A DNA stretch of 64,000 nucleotides from Pseudomonas sp. PA27(2017) (GTDB lineage Bacteria > Pseudomonadota > Gammaproteobacteria > Pseudomonadales > Pseudomonadaceae): assembly GCF_001945445.1 (NCBI RefSeq), contig NZ_MSXW01000014.1, forward strand, positions 106,870 to 170,869. Reading direction: 5' to 3'. Made by a program: the position numbers and the translations under genes. The notes beneath the pieces are model-generated. The model was not told where the DNA came from and searched no databases. It saw only the letters and a program-made list of their open reading frames with translations. How positions within the stretch are numbered: the stretch's first letter is position 1; every line of letters starts with the position of its first letter. Shown piece after piece: positions 60,100 to 64,000 of this stretch.

Positions 60100-61551
60100 A
60101 TGCATCAATTGACCCTGGCCGAGATCGCCCGCGCACTCGCCGACAAGCAATTCTCCTCTGCCGAGCTGACACAGAGTCTGCTGAGCCGCGTCGAGCAGCT
60201 CGACCCGCAGCTCAACAGCTTCATCACCGTCACCGCCGACCAGGCCCTCGAGCAGGCCAAGGCCGCCGACGCCCGCCGCGCTGCGGGTGAAAACGGCCCG
60301 CTGCTCGGCGCGCCGATCGCCCACAAGGACCTGTTCTGCACCCAGGGCGTGCTGACCAGTTGCGGCTCGAAGATCCTCACCGGCTTCAAGGCCCCCTACG
60401 ACGCCACCGTGGTCGACAAGCTCAAGGCTGCCGGCACCGTCAGCCTCGGCAAGCTCAACATGGACGAGTTCGCCATGGGCTCGGCCAACGAATCCAGCCA
60501 CTACGGCCCGGTCAAGAACCCCTGGGACACCAGCCGTGTACCCGGTGGTTCCTCCGGCGGCTCCGCAGCTGCCGTGGCGGCACGGCTGATTCCGGCTGCA
60601 ACCGGCACCGACACCGGCGGCTCGATTCGCCAGCCGGCCGCGCTGACCAACCTCACCGGCATCAAGCCGACCTACGGTCGGGTGTCGCGCTGGGGCATGA
60701 TCGCCTACGCCTCCAGCCTCGACCAGGGCGGCCCGCTGGCCCGCTCTGCCGAGGATTGCGCCCTGCTGCTCGGCGCCATGGCCGGTTTCGACCCGAAGGA
60801 TTCGACCAGCGTCGATCAACCGGTCGATGATTACCTGGCAGCCCTCGCCCAGCCGCTGGCGGGCCTGCGCATCGGCCTGCCCAAGGAATACTTTGGTGCC
60901 GGCCTGGACGCGCGCATCGGCGAGAAAGTCATGGCCGTGGTCGAGGCGCTGAAAAAGCTCGGCGCCACCGTCAAAGACATCAGCCTGCCGAACATGCAGC
61001 ACGCCATCCCGGCCTACTACGTGATCGCTCCGGCCGAGGCCAGTTCCAACCTGTCGCGTTTCGACGGCGTGCGTTTCGGCTACCGCTGCGAGAACCCGAA
61101 GGACCTGCAGGATCTGTACAAGCGCTCCCGTGGCGAGGGCTTCGGCGAGGAAGTGAAGCGCCGCATCATGGTCGGCACCTATGCACTGTCCGCTGGCTAC
61201 TATGACGCTTACTACATCAAGGCCCAGCAGATCCGCCGCCTGATCAAGAATGACTTCGTGGCGGCCTTCAAGGACGTCGACGTGATCCTCGGCCCGACCA
61301 CGCCGAACCTGGCCTGGAAGCTCGGCGAGAAGAACGCCGACCCGGTCTCCGCCTACCTGGAAGACATCTACACCATCACCGCCAACCTGGCCGGCATCCC
61401 CGGTCTGTCGATGCCGGCGGGCTTCGTCGACGGCCTGCCGGTGGGCGTGCAGTTGCTTGGCAACTACTTCCAGGAAGGCCGCCTGCTCAACGTCGCACAT
61501 CAGTACCAGCAGGTCAGCGACTGGCACCAACAAGCACCGAGCGGATTCTGA
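60100..61551 (+). CDS. gatA: Asp/Glu-tRNA(Asn/Gln) amidotransferase subunit A
   Basis: The 483-aa amidase-signature enzyme has the catalytic Lys in PIAHKDLF (about residue 76) and the Ser-rich motif [14 protein letters not shown] (about 147-160) with the cis-Ser/Ser pair. It frees ammonia from glutamine for GatB. It lies 15 bp after gatC. Confidence 0.97.
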   Translation: MHQLTLAEIARALADKQFSSAELTQSLLSRVEQLDPQLNSFITVTADQALEQAKAADARRAAGENGPLLGAPIAHKDLFCTQGVLTSCGSKILTGFKAPYDATVVDKLKAAGTVSLGKLNMDEFAMGSANESSHYGPVKNPWDTSRVPGGSSGGSAAAVAARLIPAATGTDTGGSIRQPAALTNLTGIKPTYGRVSRWGMIAYASSLDQGGPLARSAEDCALLLGAMAGFDPKDSTSVDQPVDDYLAALAQPLAGLRIGLPKEYFGAGLDARIGEKVMAVVEALKKLGATVKDISLPNMQHAIPAYYVIAPAEASSNLSRFDGVRFGYRCENPKDLQDLYKRSRGEGFGEEVKRRIMVGTYALSAGYYDAYYIKAQQIRRLIKNDFVAAFKDVDVILGPTTPNLAWKLGEKNADPVSAYLEDIYTITANLAGIPGLSMPAGFVDGLPVGVQLLGNYFQEGRLLNVAHQYQQVSDWHQQAPSGF

Positions 61552-61563
61552 GGAACACTTTAT

Positions 61564-63012
61564 ATGCAATGGGAAACCGTCATCGGGCTCGAGATCCACG
61601 CTCAGCTCAGCACCCAATCGAAGATCTTCTCGGCCAGCGCCACCACCTTTGGCGCCGAGCCCAACACCCAGGCCAGCCTGGTCGACCTCGGCATGCCCGG
61701 CACCCTGCCGGTGCTCAATGCCGAAGCGGTGCGCATGGCCTGCCAGTTCGGCCTGGCCATCGACGCCGAGATCGCCGAGCGTAACGTCTTCGCGCGCAAG
61801 AACTACTTCTACCCGGACCTGCCGAAGGGCTACCAGACCAGCCAGATGGACCACCCCATCGTTGGCAAGGGCTTCCTCGACATCACCCTGGAAGACGGCA
61901 CCGTCAAGCGCATCGGCATCACCCGCGCGCACCTCGAAGAAGACGCCGGCAAGAGCCTGCACGAAGACTTCCAGGGCATGAGCGGCATCGACCTGAACCG
62001 CGCCGGCACGCCGCTGCTGGAAATCGTCTCCGAGCCGGACATCCGTTCGGCCAAGGAAGCGGTGGCCTATGTGAAAGCCATCCACGCACTGGTGCGTTAC
62101 CTGGGCATCTGCGACGGCAACATGGCCGAAGGTTCGCTGCGCTGCGACTGCAATGTGTCGGTACGTCCGAAAGGCCAGGCCGAATTCGGCACGCGCCGTG
62201 AGATCAAGAACGTCAACTCATTCAAATTCATTGAGCGCGCGATCAATACCGAGATCGAGTGGCAAATCGACGAGATCGAGTCTGGCAACAAAATCGTGCA
62301 GGAAACCGTTCTGTACGACGTAGCAGCCAACAAAACCAAGTCCATGCGCAGCAAGGAAGAAGCCAACGACTACCGTTACTTCCCCTGCCCGGACCTGCTG
62401 CCGGTGGTGATCGAGCGCAGCTTCCTCGACGAACTGCGCAGCGGGTTGCCCGAGTTGCCGCCGCAGAAGCGCGAGCGTTTCGAAAGCCAGTTCGGCCTGT
62501 CCACCTACGATGCCAGCGTGCTCAGCGCCAGCCGCGAGATGGCCGACTACTTCGAAGCAGTCGAGAAGACCTGCGGCGACGCCAAGCTGTCCGCCAACTG
62601 GGTGATGGGCGAGCTGTCCAGCCTGCTCAACAAGGAAGGCCTGGAGATCGAGCAGTCGCCGGTGTCCGCCGAGCAACTGGGCGGCATGATCCTGCGCATC
62701 AAGGACAACACCATCAGCGGCAAGATCGCCAAGATGGTCTTCGAGGCCCTGGCTGCCGGTGAAGGCGCCACCGCCGATGAAGTGATCGAGAAGAAGGGCC
62801 TCAAGCAGGTCACCGATTCCGGTGCCATCGAGGCGATGCTCGACGAAGTGCTGGCCGCCAACGCCGAGCAGGTAGAACAGTACCGCGCCAGCGACGAAGC
62901 CAAGCGTGGCAAGATGTTCGGCTTCTTCGTCGGCCAGGCCATGAAAGCCTCCAAGGGCAAAGCCAACCCGGGGCAAGTGAACGAACTGCTGAAGAAAAAG
63001 CTCGAAGGCTGA
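61564..63012 (+). CDS. gatB: Asp/Glu-tRNA(Asn/Gln) amidotransferase subunit B
   Basis: The 482-aa GatB opens [20 protein letters not shown] and has [20 protein letters not shown] (here [13 protein letters not shown]) and [13 protein letters not shown] motifs; a C-terminal YqeY-like tail completes it. It activates and amidates the tRNA-bound residue. It ends the operon before a clear terminator. Confidence 0.97.
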   Translation: MQWETVIGLEIHAQLSTQSKIFSASATTFGAEPNTQASLVDLGMPGTLPVLNAEAVRMACQFGLAIDAEIAERNVFARKNYFYPDLPKGYQTSQMDHPIVGKGFLDITLEDGTVKRIGITRAHLEEDAGKSLHEDFQGMSGIDLNRAGTPLLEIVSEPDIRSAKEAVAYVKAIHALVRYLGICDGNMAEGSLRCDCNVSVRPKGQAEFGTRREIKNVNSFKFIERAINTEIEWQIDEIESGNKIVQETVLYDVAANKTKSMRSKEEANDYRYFPCPDLLPVVIERSFLDELRSGLPELPPQKRERFESQFGLSTYDASVLSASREMADYFEAVEKTCGDAKLSANWVMGELSSLLNKEGLEIEQSPVSAEQLGGMILRIKDNTISGKIAKMVFEALAAGEGATADEVIEKKGLKQVTDSGAIEAMLDEVLAANAEQVEQYRASDEAKRGKMFGFFVGQAMKASKGKANPGQVNELLKKKLEG

Positions 63013-63018
63013 GCCTAT

Positions 63019-63046
63019 GAAAACGCCGGGTTTGCCCGGCGTTTTC
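63019..63046 (+). terminator. Rho-independent terminator after gatB
   Basis: GAAAACGCCGGG and CCCGGCGTTTTC form a perfect 12-bp stem with a four-base loop, with a T run inside the 3' arm. It lies 6 bp after the gatB stop. Confidence 0.88.
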
Positions 63047-63075
63047 GCATCTGAAGTTCGGGATGGAGAAAAGCA

Positions 63076-63450
63076 ATGCGTCGATTATCGGTACCGCTGG
63101 CGATGTTCAGCCTGCTGCTTGCCGGCTGTAGCAGCTTTGGCGGTGGCGTCCCCGGCGATTACCGCGCCGAGGGCAAGGCCTCCTATTACGGCAAGGCCCA
63201 CCACGGCAACCGCACCGCCAGCGGCGAGCTCTTCGACCAGAACGCACTGACCGCCGCCCATCGCACCCTGCCCTTCGGCACGATGGTGAAGGTCACCAAC
63301 CTCAACAACGACCGCAGCGTAGTGGTGCGAATCAACGACCGCGGCCCCTTCGCCCGCGGGCGGATCATCGACGTGTCGCGCAAGGCGGCCGAGGCGCTGG
63401 ACATGATCCGCTCGGGCGTGGCGCCAGTGCGTGTGGAAAGCCTGAAGTAG
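63076..63450 (+). CDS. Short RlpA-like lipoprotein (double-psi beta-barrel)
   Basis: The 124-aa product has a lipoprotein signal with lipobox LLAGC (Cys17) and an RlpA-type barrel with [37 protein letters not shown] and [13 protein letters not shown]. It lacks the SPOR domain of full-length RlpA, so it would not bind denuded glycan by that route. Lytic transglycosylase activity is possible but not shown. GGAGAAAAG precedes the ATG. Counterpart of the short PA4485-like gene after gatB. Confidence 0.88.
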   Translation: MRRLSVPLAMFSLLLAGCSSFGGGVPGDYRAEGKASYYGKAHHGNRTASGELFDQNALTAAHRTLPFGTMVKVTNLNNDRSVVVRINDRGPFARGRIIDVSRKAAEALDMIRSGVAPVRVESLK

Positions 63451-63489
63451 ACAACAGCTTAGTTGCACCATCCTGGCGCCGTTTTGCCC

Positions 63490-63866
63490 AAACGATTCGC
63501 CCCGGGGCGGGGCTCCCACATTGACCGCGAGCAACCCAACGCCCGTGTAGGAGCGCCGACTCGGCGCGAACTCGATTGTGGCCTTGCTGCAAAGCCGGCG
63601 TCGTACACACGATTCGCCGCGGGTCGCAGCTCCCACAGTGATCGCAAGGAACCCAACGCCCGTGTAGGAGCGCCGACTCGGCGCGAACTCGATTGTGGCC
63701 TTGCTGCAAAACCGGCGTCGTACACACGATTCGCCGCGGGTCGCGGCTCCCACAGTGATCGCAAGCAACCCAACGCCCGTGTAGGAGCGCCGACTCGGCG
63801 CGAACTCGATTGTGGCCTTGCTGCAAAACCGGCGTCGTACACACGATTCGCAGCGGGTCGCGGCTT
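63490..63866. repeat. Tandem array of 117-bp REP-pair units
   Basis: About 3.2 units with exactly 117-bp period. Each holds a forward palindrome TGTAGGAGCGCCGACTCGGC (starts 63546, 63663, 63780) and, 67 bp on, an inverse palindrome ending GGCTCCCACA (starts 63496, 63613, 63730, and a decayed one at 63847). The pair is a BIME-like arrangement of pseudomonad REP elements. Units 2 and 3 differ by only a few bases, indicating recent duplication. The 117-bp length is a multiple of three, so long but spurious frames stay open through it. Confidence 0.85.
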
Positions 63867-64000
63867 GTATGTTCTAGGCTAGGAACCTGTCGGGGGGTGG
63901 AGGGACATGCGCGGCTTCTGCAAGCGACAAGCCAGACAGTGGGAGAATTCCCCCACCCCATACTCACCGCAAACGCCGATAAGGAATCCTTCGGTCGGAG
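63867..64000. other. Unassigned sequence at the window end
   Basis: After the repeat array there is non-repetitive sequence. An ATG at 63907 preceded by GGAGGGAC opens a 31-codon frame that runs off the window; its product is not recognised and I do not call it a gene. TGGGAG...TCCCCCA (63938-63955) is a weak inverted pair. Confidence 0.4.

Noticed and set aside
63365..63967. Long open frames on both strands through the repeat array (up to 200 codons)
   Set aside because: They exist because the repeat unit is 117 bp, a multiple of three. The translated repeats have no ribosome-binding site of note, and one frame overlaps the rlpA-like gene on the opposite strand.
63907..64000. A new gene starting at ATG 63907
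   Set aside because: Only 31 codons are visible, the product is not recognised and it follows a repeat array. The window ends too soon to judge.

Overview
The window is chromosomal DNA of a gamma-proteobacterium, almost certainly Pseudomonas sensu lato. This rests on high GC, a heme-uptake cluster in the phuR / phuSTUVW layout, the fagA-fumC-orfX-sodA iron-starvation order, dksA-gluQRS next to sfsA, and one long block in the same order as I remember from P. aeruginosa: cysNC-cysD, algW, hisCDG-murA, mlaBCDEF, kdsDC-lptCAB-rpoN-hpf-ptsN-rapZ-ptsO, sodA-fumC, pmbA-yjgA-tldD, yhdP-rng-maf-mreDCB, gatCAB. Species cannot be fixed from sequence alone. Coding density is high. Nearly all genes are intact housekeeping or envelope genes.

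Layout. 1-2955: the end of a PepSY membrane protein gene, a DUF2946 gene with Met/His/Cys-rich stretches (copper-like context), and a divergent LysR regulator / Cys-free MDR oxidoreductase pair. 3034-10153: the Phu heme system, with minus-strand phuSTUVW and plus-strand phuR around a Fur-box promoter. 10241-14247: a Rieske protein, sfsA, an aminotransferase, dksA and gluQRS. 14300-16531: an accessory stretch with an unrecognised 176-aa protein, a GHSQG lipase without signal peptide or foldase gene, a 44-aa secreted peptide and osmE. 16645-19464: cysNC and cysD. 19888-22758: a large autotransporter. 22818-24830: a Nif3-like gene and algW. 24885-27766: an apparent insertion with a Zur-box-like palindrome, a TTG-started TonB-dependent receptor and a DUF4198 protein. 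27844-32572: hisC, hisD, hisG, murA and a BolA-family gene. 32712-35913: the mlaFEDCB operon with its promoter and terminator. 36041-43243: LPS synthesis and export genes running into rpoN and the nitrogen PTS genes, with a 155-bp MITE-like element after rpoN. 43259-46344: the Fur-box-headed fagA-fumC-orfX-sodA operon plus a tiny membrane-peptide gene. 46469-50828: pmbA, yjgA, tldD and a nitrilase-family gene. 50842-59468: yhdP, rng, maf and mreDCB, ending at a non-canonical mreC start. 59797-63450: gatCAB and a short RlpA-like lipoprotein. 63490-63866: three 117-bp tandem units, each an inverted pair of REP-like palindromes.

How it works together. Iron and metal supply recurs: Phu heme uptake, the fag operon that supplies Mn-SOD and iron-free fumarase under iron starvation, and a probable zinc-type receptor operon. 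Envelope upkeep is the second theme: Mla phospholipid transport, Kdo synthesis and Lpt transport of LPS, AlgW envelope-stress proteolysis, YhdP, MreBCD, MurA and RlpA. I did not find a clearly novel multi-gene system. The best candidates for follow-up are the receptor/DUF4198 insertion, the autotransporter, the mreC start, two small-protein genes and the repeat elements.
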